Source of the DNA: Streptomyces sp. NBC_00708
Lineage (GTDB): Bacteria; Actinomycetota; Actinomycetes; Streptomycetales; Streptomycetaceae
Assembly: GCA_036226585.1 (NCBI GenBank)
Contig: CP108997.1
Span: 2,232,001 to 2,296,000, forward strand
DNA length: 64,000 nt
Reading direction: 5' to 3'
The notes beneath the pieces are model-generated. The model did no database searches. It worked only from the letters and a program-made list of their open reading frames with translations, and had not been told where the DNA came from. The stretch's first letter is position 1. Each line of letters begins with the position of its first letter. The position numbers and the translations under genes are program-made. Shown here piece after piece: positions 17,309 through 26,268 of the stretch.

Positions 17309-18823
17309 TCAGCTCCCGGGCCGACGCCGGATACGGGCCTTGTGCGCCCGGTGCCACACCCCGGGCAGCTCGCGCTCGGCCGCTGCGGCCGCCGCCTCCT
17401 CCCGCCCGTACACCAGTCCCCAGGTGAACGACGGCTCCCCCGCCGCGTGCGCCTGTACGGCGAGGGCGCGCAGGGTCTCGCGGGCGACGACGCCGTCCTG
17501 GTGGCCGCCGAGGAGGCTCTGTACGGCCTTGAGCCGCTTGGCAGCCTTCTTCGCGGGCTTCCCGAGGGCGGGGCGGTCGGCCTCCGCCGCGTACCGGGCC
17601 CGTTTCGCGGCCTTGCGGGCGCGGTGCAGGGCGGCGTCCCGGCCGGGGCCGGGCTCCAGCTCCAGGGCGTGCGCGATCCGTCGGGCGAGGCGCTTGTGGT
17701 CCTTGCGGACGGCGCGGGCCAGCTCGTCGCCGGGCGGTCGGTCCGCCCCGGGCAGCAGCGGCGGAGCGGCGAGCAGGGCTTCCAGGGCGCGCAGCAGGTC
17801 CAGGTAGCGCGCGGAGTCCAGGACGGCGGTCGTGCGCCGGCGCGAACCGCCGCGGCCCGCCGTCGACCAGAGCCGCAGCCGCGCCCTGACCGGACCGATG
17901 ACCAGCGTGCGGGGCAGCTCGTCGAGCCGGGCGCGCAGCCGGGCGTCCAGCACCTCCTGGTCCCGGTCGACGCCCAGCTCCCCCGCGAGCCACTTCAGCT
18001 CGGTGCCGAGGGGGCGGGTGGCCTCGCGGTCCAGGACGCGGCGGTATGTGCGCAGGGCGCTGCGCAGCCGCCGGGTCGCGACGCGCATCCGGTGCACGGA
18101 GTCGGGCAGCCCCCGCCGCACGGCCGGGTCGAGCGCGACGATCGCCTCGGCCTGCCGGCGTACGTAGCGCAGGACGTGGTCGCCGGCGGTGCGCGGTTCG
18201 TCCTCCCGGGGACGCGCCGCCTCGGGGGCCGTCTCCTCCAGCGCGCGGGCGAGCTTGGAGGGGGCCGCGGAGGGCCGGATGCCGGACTCCTCCAGCGCGC
18301 GGCCGACGGTGTCGAGGAAGGCGGGGTCCCCGTCGTCGGCCAGCTCGACCTCGATCTCGGTCCAGGCCGCGGTGCGGTCGCCGCCGTGCAGCCGCTCCGC
18401 GCGGACCTTGTCGACGCTCAGCTCGGCCAGGGGTGTGCCGTCGGCGGCGGTGAGCACATGGACGTCGCGGGCGGAGACCAGGCGGACCACGGGGACGACG
18501 GGGGCGTCCAGGACGCGGGAGCGGATCAGGGCGGTGAGGCGGTCCGGCACGTCGTCGGAGAGCGGGGCCCGGATCTCGTCGCGGACGCCGGGGGCGACGG
18601 GGAGCTTCAGATGCCAGCCGGCGTCCGAGCCGCCGGTGCGGCGGCGGAGGGTGATGTTTCCGGCGGCGAGGCGGAGGTCCTCGGTGTCGTAGTAGACGGC
18701 GTCGAGTTCCATGACGCCCTCGTGCTCGACGGACCCGGCCCCGGCCACCCGGCCCAGGTCGGGGAGCCGGGTGGCGTCCGTGGCCTCGTACTTCCGCTCG
18801 ATCTCGCGCTTGGTGTCCGCCAT
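17309..18823 (-). CDS. CYTH and CHAD domain-containing protein
   Basis: 504 residues. The N-terminal CYTH domain (residues 1 to about 190) has the ExExK signature as REIERKYEA, followed by YYDTEDLRL and ITLRRRTGG, forming the triphosphate tunnel. The C-terminal CHAD domain (about 215-490) has the paired basic helices with conserved His, seen in VHRMRVATRRLRSALRTYRR and HKRLARRI. CYTH enzymes hydrolyse triphosphates or inorganic polyphosphate; CHAD domains bind polyphosphate. A role in polyphosphate or triphosphate metabolism is therefore likely but the substrate is inferred. It starts 32 bases after rodA ends, on the same strand, and may be read from the mre operon. Confidence 0.92.
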   Translation of the reverse strand: MADTKREIERKYEATDATRLPDLGRVAGAGSVEHEGVMELDAVYYDTEDLRLAAGNITLRRRTGGSDAGWHLKLPVAPGVRDEIRAPLSDDVPDRLTALIRSRVLDAPVVPVVRLVSARDVHVLTAADGTPLAELSVDKVRAERLHGGDRTAAWTEIEVELADDGDPAFLDTVGRALEESGIRPSAAPSKLARALEETAPEAARPREDEPRTAGDHVLRYVRRQAEAIVALDPAVRRGLPDSVHRMRVATRRLRSALRTYRRVLDREATRPLGTELKWLAGELGVDRDQEVLDARLRARLDELPRTLVIGPVRARLRLWSTAGRGGSRRRTTAVLDSARYLDLLRALEALLAAPPLLPGADRPPGDELARAVRKDHKRLARRIAHALELEPGPGRDAALHRARKAAKRARYAAEADRPALGKPAKKAAKRLKAVQSLLGGHQDGVVARETLRALAVQAHAAGEPSFTWGLVYGREEAAAAAAERELPGVWHRAHKARIRRRPGS

Positions 18824-18855
18824 GTACCGAATCTAACGCGCCGCCGGGCGCGCGC

Positions 18856-20046
18856 TCAGGCCGTTATCGGCCGTTGCACCCGGATCGACTGGAGCAGCCC
18901 GATGGCCACCCAGACGGCGAACATCGAGGAGCCTCCGTAGGAGACGAAGGGCAGCGGGAGTCCGGCGACGGGCATGATGCCGAGCGTCATGCCGATGTTC
19001 TCGAAGGACTGGAAGGCGAACCAGGCGATGATCCCGGCGGCGACGACCGTGCCGTACAGCTCGGTGGTCTCGCGGGCGATGCGGCAGGCGCGCCACAGGA
19101 CGACGCCGAGCAGGACGAGGATGAGCCCGGCGCCGAGGAAGCCCAGCTCCTCGCCGGCGACCGTGAAGACGAAGTCGGTCTGCTGCTCGGGGACGAACTG
19201 CCCGGTGGTCTGGGTGCCCTGGAAGAGGCCGGTGCCGTGCAGGCCGCCGGAGCCGATCGCGATGCGGGCCTGGTTGGTGTTGTAGCCGACGCCGGCCGGG
19301 TCGAGCGCCGGGTTGGCGAAGGCGGCGAAGCGGGCGATCTGGTAGTCGTCGAGGAGCCCGAGCTGCCAGATGGCGACCGCTCCTGCCACGCCCGCGCCAA
19401 GGAGTCCGAAGACCCAGCGGTTGGACGCGCCGGAGGCCAGCAGCACCCCGAGCACGATGACGACCATGACCATCACGGAGCCGAGGTCCGGCATCCCCAT
19501 GACGACGACCATCGGGAGCGACGCCAGGGCGAGGGCCTTGGCCACGGTCCGGTGGTCGGGGTGCACCTGGTCGCCCGCGTCGACCCGGGCGGCGAGCAGC
19601 ATCGCCATCCCCAGGATGATGGTGATCTTGGTGAACTCGGAGGGCTGGAGGGAGAACCCGCCGGGCAGCAGGATCCAGGCGTGGGCGCCGTTGACGGTGG
19701 CGCCCAGCGGGGTAAGGACCGCCATCACGAGGAGGACGGACAGCCCGTACAGGACCGGTACCGCGCCGCGCAGGGTGCGGTGGCCGAGCCAGATGGTGCC
19801 GATCATCAGGGCGATGCCGATGCCGGTGTTGAGGGCGTGCCGGAACAGGAAGTAGTACGGGTCGCCGTGGGTCAGGGAGTCGCGTCCCCGGGTCGCCGAC
19901 CAGACCAGCAGCGAGCCGATGAAGGAGAGCGCGATCGCCGAGCCGAGGAGCGGCCAGTCGAGCCGGCGCACGACGGAGTCGCGTGCCATGAGCCGGCCCC
20001 AGGTGGACCGCTCGGGGGCGTAGCGCTGGACGGAGAAGCCGGCCAT
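18856..20046 (-). CDS. rodA: SEDS peptidoglycan glycosyltransferase RodA
   Basis: 396-residue multi-pass SEDS protein that polymerises lipid II with its PBP2 partner. Ten or so hydrophobic helices are visible. The family landmarks are present: LLPGGFSLQPSEFTK in the middle, NQARIAIGSGGLHGTGLFQG in the large external loop, and GLPLPFVSYGGSSM near the C-terminus. Its ATG overlaps the pbp2 stop by one base (TGATG), so the pair is translationally coupled. In S. coelicolor the corresponding gene is known as sfr and is needed for normal spore walls. Confidence 0.96.
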   Translation of the reverse strand: MAGFSVQRYAPERSTWGRLMARDSVVRRLDWPLLGSAIALSFIGSLLVWSATRGRDSLTHGDPYYFLFRHALNTGIGIALMIGTIWLGHRTLRGAVPVLYGLSVLLVMAVLTPLGATVNGAHAWILLPGGFSLQPSEFTKITIILGMAMLLAARVDAGDQVHPDHRTVAKALALASLPMVVVMGMPDLGSVMVMVVIVLGVLLASGASNRWVFGLLGAGVAGAVAIWQLGLLDDYQIARFAAFANPALDPAGVGYNTNQARIAIGSGGLHGTGLFQGTQTTGQFVPEQQTDFVFTVAGEELGFLGAGLILVLLGVVLWRACRIARETTELYGTVVAAGIIAWFAFQSFENIGMTLGIMPVAGLPLPFVSYGGSSMFAVWVAIGLLQSIRVQRPITA

Positions 20047-22211
20047 CAGTCGCGCCTCCCCAGGACGGCGGCGAGCGTCTGCTCGGTGGGCGGCTTCTGC
20101 GAGGCGGGGTCGTAGGGCTTGATCTTCGGGGCGTCGATGGTGCCGTCCGTCTGGACCTTCGGCAGGCCCTTCTGGGGGGTCGGCAGGAGGGCCTTCTTGA
20201 GGTCCTGCTTGCCGGTGGCGTCGAGCCCGTAGAGCGCGTTGTAGATGTTGCGGACGGCGGGCCCGGACGCGCCGGAACCCGTACCGCCCTGGGAGATCGT
20301 CATGACGATCGAGTAGTCCTTGGTGTACGTGGCGAACCAGGAGGTCGTCTGCTTGCCGTAGACCTCGGCGGTACCCGTCTTGGCGTGCATCGGGATCTTG
20401 TCCTGCGGCCAGCCGCCGAATCGCCAGGCGGCCGAACCGCGGGTCGCGACACCCGCGAGGGCTTCGTCTATCTCGTTGCGCGTCTTCTTGGTGAAGGGCA
20501 GCTTGCCGTGCGACGTGGGATCGATCTCCTGGACGGTCTTGCCGTCGCCGCTGACGATCGCCTTGCCGACGGTGGGGTCGTAGAGCGTGCCGCCGTTGGA
20601 GATGGCCGCGTAGATGGTGGCCATCTGGATCGGGGTGACGAGGGTGTCGCCCTGGCCGATCGAGTAGTTCACGGAGTCACCGGCGCGCATCTTGTCGCCT
20701 TCGAGGCAGTTCTCGTAGGCGATCTTCTCGACGTACGTGCCGTCCTTCTTGCCCTGCTTGCACCAGGCGTCGTGGTTGGCCTTGGCGAAGTTCTTCTTCC
20801 ACTCGCGGTCCGGGACGCGGCCGCTGACCTCGTTGGGGAGGTCGATGCCGGTCTCCTTGCCGAGGCCGAACTGGTGGGCGGTCTTGTAGAACCAGTCCTT
20901 GGGGTTCTTCTTGGGGCTGTTGCCGCCGTCCTTCTGCCACTCCTTGTGCGCGATGCCGTAGTACACGGTGTCGCAGGAGACCTCCAGGGCGCGGCCGATG
21001 GTGATGTCGCCGTAGCCCTGGGACTCGAAGTTCTTGAAGGTCTGCCCGCCGATGGAGTACGAGCTGGGGCAGGGGTAGTGGCCGTCGAAGGGGTATCCGG
21101 CGTTGACCGCGGCGGTCGAGGAGATGACCTTGAAGATGGAGCCGGGGGCGGCCTGGCCCTGGATGGCCCGGTTCAGCAGCGGGAAGTTGGACTTCTTGCC
21201 GGTGAGCTTGGCGTAGTCCTTGGCGGAGATGCCGCCGACCCAGGCGTTGGGGTCGTAGTTGGGCAGCGAGGCCATGGCGACGACCCGGCCGGTCTTGGCC
21301 TCCATGACGACGACGGCCCCGGAGTCGGCCTTGTAGTTCTCGCCGGTGTTGGTGTCGAACTCCTGGCGGGCCTTCTTCATGGCGTCGTTGAGTTCGTACT
21401 CGGCGACGGCCTGGACGCGGGCGTCGATGGAGGTGACGACGCTGGAGCCGGCCTCGGCCTCGTCGTTCTTGGCCTGGCCGATGACCCGGCCGAGGTTGTC
21501 GACCTCGTAGCGGGTGACGCCGGCCTTGCCGCGCAGCTCCTTGTCGTACGTGCGCTCCAGGCCGGAGCGGCCGACCATGTCGGAGCGCAGGTACGGCGAG
21601 TCGGTGTCCTGGGCCTTGGTGATCTCCTCGTCGGTGACGGGCGAGAGGTAGCCGAGGACCTGGGCGGTGTTGGCCTTGCCGGGCGCCGCGTAACGGCGGA
21701 CGGCGGTGGGCTCCGCGGTGATGCCGGGGAAGTCCTCGGCGCGCTCGCGGATCGTCAGGGCCTGCTGGGTGGTGGCCTCGTCGGTGACCGGGATCGGCTG
21801 GTAGGGCGAACCGTTCCAGCAGGGCTGCGGGGTCTTGGCGTCGCAGAGCCGGACCTTGTCGAAGACGTCCTTCGGCTTCATGTCGAGCACGTCGGCGAGC
21901 CGGGTCAGCACGCCCTTGCCGTCGTCGTCCATCTTCATCAGGTCGGTGCGGCTGGCGGAGACCACGAGGCGGGTCTCGTTGTCGGCGAGCGGCACACCGC
22001 GTGCGTCGAGGATGGAGCCCCGGGCGGCGGGCTGGACGACCTGCTGGACGTGGTTGTTCTTCGCCTCGTCGGAGTACTCCTGGCCGTTGCGGATCTGGAG
22101 GTACCAGAGGCGGCCGCCGAGGGTGAGCAGCAGGGAGAAGACGAGGACCTGGATGACGATGAGCCGGATCTGGACGCGCTGGGTCCGGCCGGTCTCGGGG
22201 ATGTTGCTCAC
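20046..22211 (-). CDS. mrdA: penicillin-binding protein 2 (class B transpeptidase)
   Basis: 721-residue PBP2. One N-terminal membrane anchor (residues 15-37) is followed by the PBP dimerisation domain and the transpeptidase domain. The catalytic motifs are complete: SIFK near residue 357, SVN near 513, and KTGT near 611. It cross-links peptidoglycan made by RodA, whose gene overlaps its stop codon by one base. It lies 49 bases after mreD in the mreBCD-pbp2-rodA order known from S. coelicolor, where these products form the spore wall-synthesising complex. Confidence 0.97.
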   Translation of the reverse strand: MSNIPETGRTQRVQIRLIVIQVLVFSLLLTLGGRLWYLQIRNGQEYSDEAKNNHVQQVVQPAARGSILDARGVPLADNETRLVVSASRTDLMKMDDDGKGVLTRLADVLDMKPKDVFDKVRLCDAKTPQPCWNGSPYQPIPVTDEATTQQALTIRERAEDFPGITAEPTAVRRYAAPGKANTAQVLGYLSPVTDEEITKAQDTDSPYLRSDMVGRSGLERTYDKELRGKAGVTRYEVDNLGRVIGQAKNDEAEAGSSVVTSIDARVQAVAEYELNDAMKKARQEFDTNTGENYKADSGAVVVMEAKTGRVVAMASLPNYDPNAWVGGISAKDYAKLTGKKSNFPLLNRAIQGQAAPGSIFKVISSTAAVNAGYPFDGHYPCPSSYSIGGQTFKNFESQGYGDITIGRALEVSCDTVYYGIAHKEWQKDGGNSPKKNPKDWFYKTAHQFGLGKETGIDLPNEVSGRVPDREWKKNFAKANHDAWCKQGKKDGTYVEKIAYENCLEGDKMRAGDSVNYSIGQGDTLVTPIQMATIYAAISNGGTLYDPTVGKAIVSGDGKTVQEIDPTSHGKLPFTKKTRNEIDEALAGVATRGSAAWRFGGWPQDKIPMHAKTGTAEVYGKQTTSWFATYTKDYSIVMTISQGGTGSGASGPAVRNIYNALYGLDATGKQDLKKALLPTPQKGLPKVQTDGTIDAPKIKPYDPASQKPPTEQTLAAVLGRRD

Positions 22212-22260
22212 GGGGCGCCCCCGGTGGTGTTCCGGGGCCGGGGCCCGCAGGAATGCAGCC

Positions 22261-22926
22261 TCACAGTCGCTTGACTCCCTTGATCCGTCCGGCGCGTGCC
22301 GCCCGGTTGCGGGCCGCCTTCACGCGCAGTCCGCCGCGCTGGCTGCCGATCCGCAGCCCGGTGCCCGCCGCGAGCCAGCCGGCCGCCACGTCGCCGCGGC
22401 CCGATGAGGACTCGGTGACGGGGTCGTTCACCGTACGTCTGGCGAGCGCCATGATCAGCGGCACGGTGAACGGTGCCAGGAGCAGGTCGTAGACGGCGGC
22501 GGTGAACAGCAGGCTGCCGAGGCCCACGTGACGGGCCGCCGTGTCGCCGACGAGCGCGCCGACGCCGGCGTACAGCAGGGTCGACCCGATCGCCGCCGCG
22601 ACGACTACGGCCATCGGCAGGAACGCGGACTTGAGCTGCCCGTTCTCCGGCCGGGCGAGGCCCGCGAGATAGCCGATGACGCAGAGGACCAGGGCGTAGC
22701 GCCCGGCGGCGTGGTCGGCCGGGGGCGCCAGGTCGGCGAGGAGTCCCGCGCCGAAGCCGATGAGGGCGCCGCTGACGTGTCCGTATACGAAGGCCAGGCC
22801 GAGGACGACCATGAGCAGCAGGTCGGGCACGGCGCCGGGGAGCTGGAGGCGGGCCAGGACGGACACCTGGACGACGAGGGCGAAGACGACCAGAACGATG
22901 GAGAGCAGGGTCCGGTTGACGTGCAT
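22261..22926 (-). CDS. mreD: rod shape-determining protein MreD
   Basis: 221-residue integral membrane protein with five or six hydrophobic helices in the first 165 residues, including the characteristic GALIGFGAGLLADLAPPADH stretch. The C-terminal 50 residues are basic and cytoplasmic. MreD bridges MreC and the PBP2/RodA machinery. It follows mreC by 11 bases and precedes pbp2 by 49. Confidence 0.93.
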   Translation of the reverse strand: MHVNRTLLSIVLVVFALVVQVSVLARLQLPGAVPDLLLMVVLGLAFVYGHVSGALIGFGAGLLADLAPPADHAAGRYALVLCVIGYLAGLARPENGQLKSAFLPMAVVVAAAIGSTLLYAGVGALVGDTAARHVGLGSLLFTAAVYDLLLAPFTVPLIMALARRTVNDPVTESSSGRGDVAAGWLAAGTGLRIGSQRGGLRVKAARNRAARAGRIKGVKRL

Positions 22927-22937
22927 GGGGATCAGCT

Positions 22938-23966
22938 CTACCTCTGTTCGTTGACCGCGTTGTCGGCGTTCGGAGTGGCGTTCCCGCTGGGGTCGGGGCT
23001 CTCGTGGATGTTGCCGACCACGTTGCCCTCGGTGTCGACGATGTCGCCGTTGGGCGAGATGGTGACGGTGACGGTCGGGGTGGGCTTCGGCTTGGCGGGT
23101 GCCTTCGGCTTCTTCGGCAGGACCATGTCGCGGGGGTCCTCGCGCGGGGCCTGGACGACGATGCCGACGATGTCGAGCTTGGTGAAGCCGACGTAGGGGC
23201 GGACGTAGACCGTGCGGGTCAGGTCGCCGCCCGACGGGTCGACGCGGACGACCTCGCCGACCGGGACGCCGGGCACGAACGGCTTGTCCTTGCTGGACCC
23301 GAACGTGACGAGGCGGTCGCCCTTCTTGACCTTGGCCTTGCCGTTCAGGAACTGGACCGCCAGCGGACGGGAGCCCTGCCCGGTGGCGAAGCCGAGTTCG
23401 TCGGTGGACTCCATCCGGGTGCCGACGGTGAAGTCGGGGTCGTTGGCGAGGAGCACCGTGGCGGTGTCCGGGCCGACGGTGGTGACGCGGCCGACGAGCC
23501 CGTCGCCGTTGAGGACGGTCATGTCGCGCTTGACGCCGTCCTTGGAGCCCGCGTCGATGGTGACCGTCCAGGAGAAGCCCTGGGCCGCTCCTATGGCGAT
23601 GACCTCGGCGGCCTTGATGCCGTACTGGCCGGTGGCCGACTTCTTCAGCATCTTGTCGAGCTCACGGACCCGGCTGCGGTTGCGGTCGTCGCTGCCGAGC
23701 TTCGCCTTCAGTTCGGCGTTCTGCTTCTCCAGCGCGGCGATCTTGTCGTGGCGGGTGCCGGAGGCGCGTACCGCCCCTATGGCGTTGCCCACCGGGTCGA
23801 CCGCCGACGCCACGCCGTTCTCCACGGGTCCGAAGACCGTGGCGGCGGCCTGCCGGGCGCCGTCCACCGGTGATGCCTCACCGCCGCGGATGTCCACCGT
23901 GATCAGTGCGAACGCGATGGCGATCAGCAGCACCAGGAGCAGCCGGCTCTCTCGTGTGTCCCTCAC
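22938..23966 (-). CDS. mreC: rod shape-determining protein MreC
   Basis: 342 residues: one membrane helix (residues 8-25), a coiled-coil segment (about 70-110, KIAALEKQNAELKAKL), then the paired beta-barrel domain with DGVKRDMTVLNGDGLVGRV and KKGDRLVTFGSS. The C-terminal 60 residues are a Pro/Lys- then Asp/Asn-rich tail. The start is GTG at 23966, with an AGGAAGG rather far upstream (about 16 bases), so start efficiency may be modest. It connects cytoplasmic MreB to external PBPs. Confidence 0.93.
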   Translation of the reverse strand: MRDTRESRLLLVLLIAIAFALITVDIRGGEASPVDGARQAAATVFGPVENGVASAVDPVGNAIGAVRASGTRHDKIAALEKQNAELKAKLGSDDRNRSRVRELDKMLKKSATGQYGIKAAEVIAIGAAQGFSWTVTIDAGSKDGVKRDMTVLNGDGLVGRVTTVGPDTATVLLANDPDFTVGTRMESTDELGFATGQGSRPLAVQFLNGKAKVKKGDRLVTFGSSKDKPFVPGVPVGEVVRVDPSGGDLTRTVYVRPYVGFTKLDIVGIVVQAPREDPRDMVLPKKPKAPAKPKPTPTVTVTISPNGDIVDTEGNVVGNIHESPDPSGNATPNADNAVNEQR

Positions 23967-24023
23967 AGTGCGGCGGCCGTGCCTTCCTCGTAGGAATGAT
24001 CGTGCCTGTATATCAACGGTCCC

Positions 24024-24050
24024 CCGCGCGGAGCGGCAGCGTCCGCGCGG
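24024..24050 (-). terminator. hairpin in the mreB-mreC gap
   Basis: 9-bp GC-only stem (24024-24032 with 24042-24050) with a 9-base loop in the 99-base gap after mreB. No T tract follows. It could act as a partial terminator or an RNA-processing point that lets mreB be expressed above mreCD. Confidence 0.5.
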
Positions 24051-24065
24051 AGGGTCGTGGGGTGA

Positions 24066-25085
24066 CTACCGTCGGGGCTGGGCGTCCAGCACCTGCTGGA
24101 GCGCCTCGAACTCCTCGACGCACTTGCCGGATCCGAGCGCGACGGAGTCCAGCGGGTCTTCCGCGATGTGGATCGGCATGCCCGTCTCGTGCCGGAGCCG
24201 CTCGTCGAGGCCGCGCAGCAGCGCGCCGCCGCCGGTGAGGACGATGCCCCGGTCCATGACGTCGCCGGACAGCTCCGGCGGGCACTTGTCGAGCGTCGTC
24301 TTGACCGCGTCGACGATCGCGTTGACCGGCTCCTCGATCGCCTTGCGGACCTCGGTCGCGGAGATGACCACGGTCTTGGGCAGGCCCGAGACGAGGTCGC
24401 GGCCGCGGATCTCGGTGTGCTCGTCCTTCTCGAGTTCGTACGCGGAGCCGATGGTGATCTTGATCTGTTCGGCGGTGCGTTCCCCGAGGAGGAGCGAGTA
24501 CTCCTTCTTGATGTGCTGGATGATCGCGTTGTCCAGCTCGTCACCGGCCACCCGGATGGACTGGGCGGTGACGATGCCGCCGAGCGAGATGACCGCGACC
24601 TCGGTGGTGCCGCCGCCGATGTCGACGACCATGTTGCCGGTGGCCTCGTGGACCGGGAGGCCCGAGCCGATGGCCGCCGCCATGGGCTCCTCGATGATGT
24701 GCACCTGGCGGGCGCCGGCCTGCGTCGAGGCCTCGATCACGGCGCGTCGCTCGACCCCGGTGATGCCGGAGGGCACGCAGACCACGACCCGGGGGCGGGC
24801 CAGGTAGCGGCGCTTGTGGATCTTCAGGATGAAGTAGCGGAGCATCCGCTCCGTGATCTCGAAGTCGGCGATCACGCCGTCCTTCAGGGGCCGTACGGCG
24901 ACGATGTTGCCGGGCGTACGGCCGATCATCTTCTTGGCCTCGGCGCCGACCGCCAGAATTCCGCCGGTGTTGGTGTTGATGGCCACGACGGACGGCTCGT
25001 TCAGGACGATGCCGCGCCCCCTGACGTACACCAGCGTGTTGGCAGTCCCGAGGTCGATAGCCATGTCACGGCCGATGAACGACAT
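24066..25085 (-). CDS. mreB: rod shape-determining protein MreB
   Basis: Bacterial actin, 339 residues. Phosphate-1 motif [17 protein letters not shown] at the N-terminus, phosphate-2 [17 protein letters not shown] in the middle and adenosine motif [17 protein letters not shown] near the C-terminus are intact. ATG 25085 is preferred because AAGGGGAA lies just upstream; an ATG 21 bases earlier is also possible. It assembles on the membrane and, in Streptomyces, functions mainly in sporulation-wall synthesis. It heads the mreBCD-pbp2-rodA series. Confidence 0.96.
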   Translation of the reverse strand: MSFIGRDMAIDLGTANTLVYVRGRGIVLNEPSVVAINTNTGGILAVGAEAKKMIGRTPGNIVAVRPLKDGVIADFEITERMLRYFILKIHKRRYLARPRVVVCVPSGITGVERRAVIEASTQAGARQVHIIEEPMAAAIGSGLPVHEATGNMVVDIGGGTTEVAVISLGGIVTAQSIRVAGDELDNAIIQHIKKEYSLLLGERTAEQIKITIGSAYELEKDEHTEIRGRDLVSGLPKTVVISATEVRKAIEEPVNAIVDAVKTTLDKCPPELSGDVMDRGIVLTGGGALLRGLDERLRHETGMPIHIAEDPLDSVALGSGKCVEEFEALQQVLDAQPRR

Positions 25086-25191
25086 TGAGTTCCCCTTGTT
25101 CCCCATGAGGATGCGTCGGGCCTTCCCAAGCCAAAGCGTGGATGGCTTGTTTTGGTAGGCGAGAGTGGGCGCTGCGGGCGTGGAAGGTTCC

Positions 25192-25197
25192 ATCGTA
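25192..25197 (-). promoter_or_regulatory. candidate -10 element upstream of mreB
   Basis: On the minus strand this is TACGAT, a good vegetative -10 hexamer, about 107 bases before the mreB start. The -35 region is poor, so this could be one of several mreB promoters or an activator-dependent one. Confidence 0.35.
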
Positions 25198-25321
25198 GTG
25201 CCGGATGCACCGACACAGCGCGAGGGTACGCCGCCTTGCTGGGCAGAACGGGTGGCCGTTCCACTCATGGTGACGTTACGTCGGGGGGATGCGTTCCCGC
25301 GATCGGACACCCTATGCCGAA

Positions 25322-25347
25322 GGGCGACCGAATTAATTCGGTCGCCC
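25322..25347. terminator. perfect 26-base palindrome after ndk
   Basis: A 13-bp perfect inverted repeat without a loop, GC-rich at the ends with an AATTAATT centre. It lies 32 bases past the ndk stop and about 235 before the mreB start. The most likely role is ndk terminator; because it is a perfect dyad it could also be a protein-binding site near the mreB promoter. Confidence 0.7.
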
Positions 25348-25379
25348 CAGGTCATGAGCGCTGTTCGGCTGAGCGCGGT

Positions 25380-25793
25380 TCAGGAGAGGCCCGGGAAGAA
25401 AAGCTTCATTTCCCGCTCCGCGGACTCCTCGGAGTCCGAGGCGTGGATGAGGTTCTCCCGGGTGATCGTGCCGAAGTCACCGCGGATCGAGCCGGGCGCG
25501 GCGGCGATCGGGTCGGTGGGGCCGGCCAGGGCGCGGACGCCCTCGATGATCCGCTCGCCCTCGGCCACCAGGGCGACGACCGGACCCGACTGCATGAACT
25601 CGACCAGCGGCTCGTAGAACGGGCGGCCCACGTGCTCGGCGTAGTGCTGCTCCAGCGTGGCGCGGTCCAGGGTACGCAGCTCCAGCGCCGTGATCTTCCA
25701 GCCGGCCTTGCGCTCGATGCGGCCGACGATCTCGCCGACCAGTCCGCGGCGGACGGCGTCGGGCTTGAGAAGAACGAGGGTGCGCTGGGTCAT
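25380..25793 (-). CDS. ndk: nucleoside-diphosphate kinase
   Basis: Complete 137-residue NDK: TLVLLKPDAVRRGLVGEI at the N-terminus and the active-site histidine in ENLIHASDS (His near residue 117). It equilibrates NTP and dNTP pools by phosphate transfer from ATP. AAGGAG precedes ATG 25793. It is the last gene of the folC-DUF4233-ndk row. Confidence 0.97.
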   Translation of the reverse strand: MTQRTLVLLKPDAVRRGLVGEIVGRIERKAGWKITALELRTLDRATLEQHYAEHVGRPFYEPLVEFMQSGPVVALVAEGERIIEGVRALAGPTDPIAAAPGSIRGDFGTITRENLIHASDSEESAEREMKLFFPGLS

Positions 25794-25908
25794 GTGCGGC
25801 TCCTTGCAGGCATACGGGTGCGGTGAGGCGACATTACAGGGGCCCGGCGACGGGCCCGCCGCCGGGTTTGCCGCGGTGGGCGCGGGCGACGCGCCGGGGC
25901 GGCGCGGC

Positions 25909-26265
25909 TCAGCCGGCGGCGGCCGATTCCGCTTCGGCCTGGGCCGCCCAGCGGGCCTTCACCTCGTCGATCCGGCGTCCGTAGTGCACCGAGGCCCACC
26001 ACAGCGCGCCGAAGGCCACGCCCAGGATGAACATCACCGGGATCACGAAGCCGCTCGCGACCAGCGCGACCTGGAGGGCCCAGCCGAGCTGGATCCCGCC
26101 GGGCCGGGTGATCATGCCGCAGAGCAGCACGGAGAACAGCATGCCGATGCCGCACACCGTCCAGACCGTGGCATTCGACAGGTCGTCCGACTTCATCGCG
26201 ACGAGTCCGGCGAACCCGATCACGAAGAATTCGCCGATCAGCGTGGATGCACAGAGCGTGCGCAT
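25909..26265 (-). CDS. DUF4233 family small membrane protein
   Basis: 118 residues with four hydrophobic helices (roughly 8-24, 33-52, 60-78 and 78-92) and a short charged cytoplasmic tail (VHYGRRIDEVKARW). This DUF4233 family is typically found right after folC in Actinobacteria and has no established role. The ATG at 26265 lies 3 bases past the folC stop, so translation is probably coupled. Confidence 0.85.
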   Translation of the reverse strand: MRTLCASTLIGEFFVIGFAGLVAMKSDDLSNATVWTVCGIGMLFSVLLCGMITRPGGIQLGWALQVALVASGFVIPVMFILGVAFGALWWASVHYGRRIDEVKARWAAQAEAESAAAG

Positions 26266-26268
26266 GGG

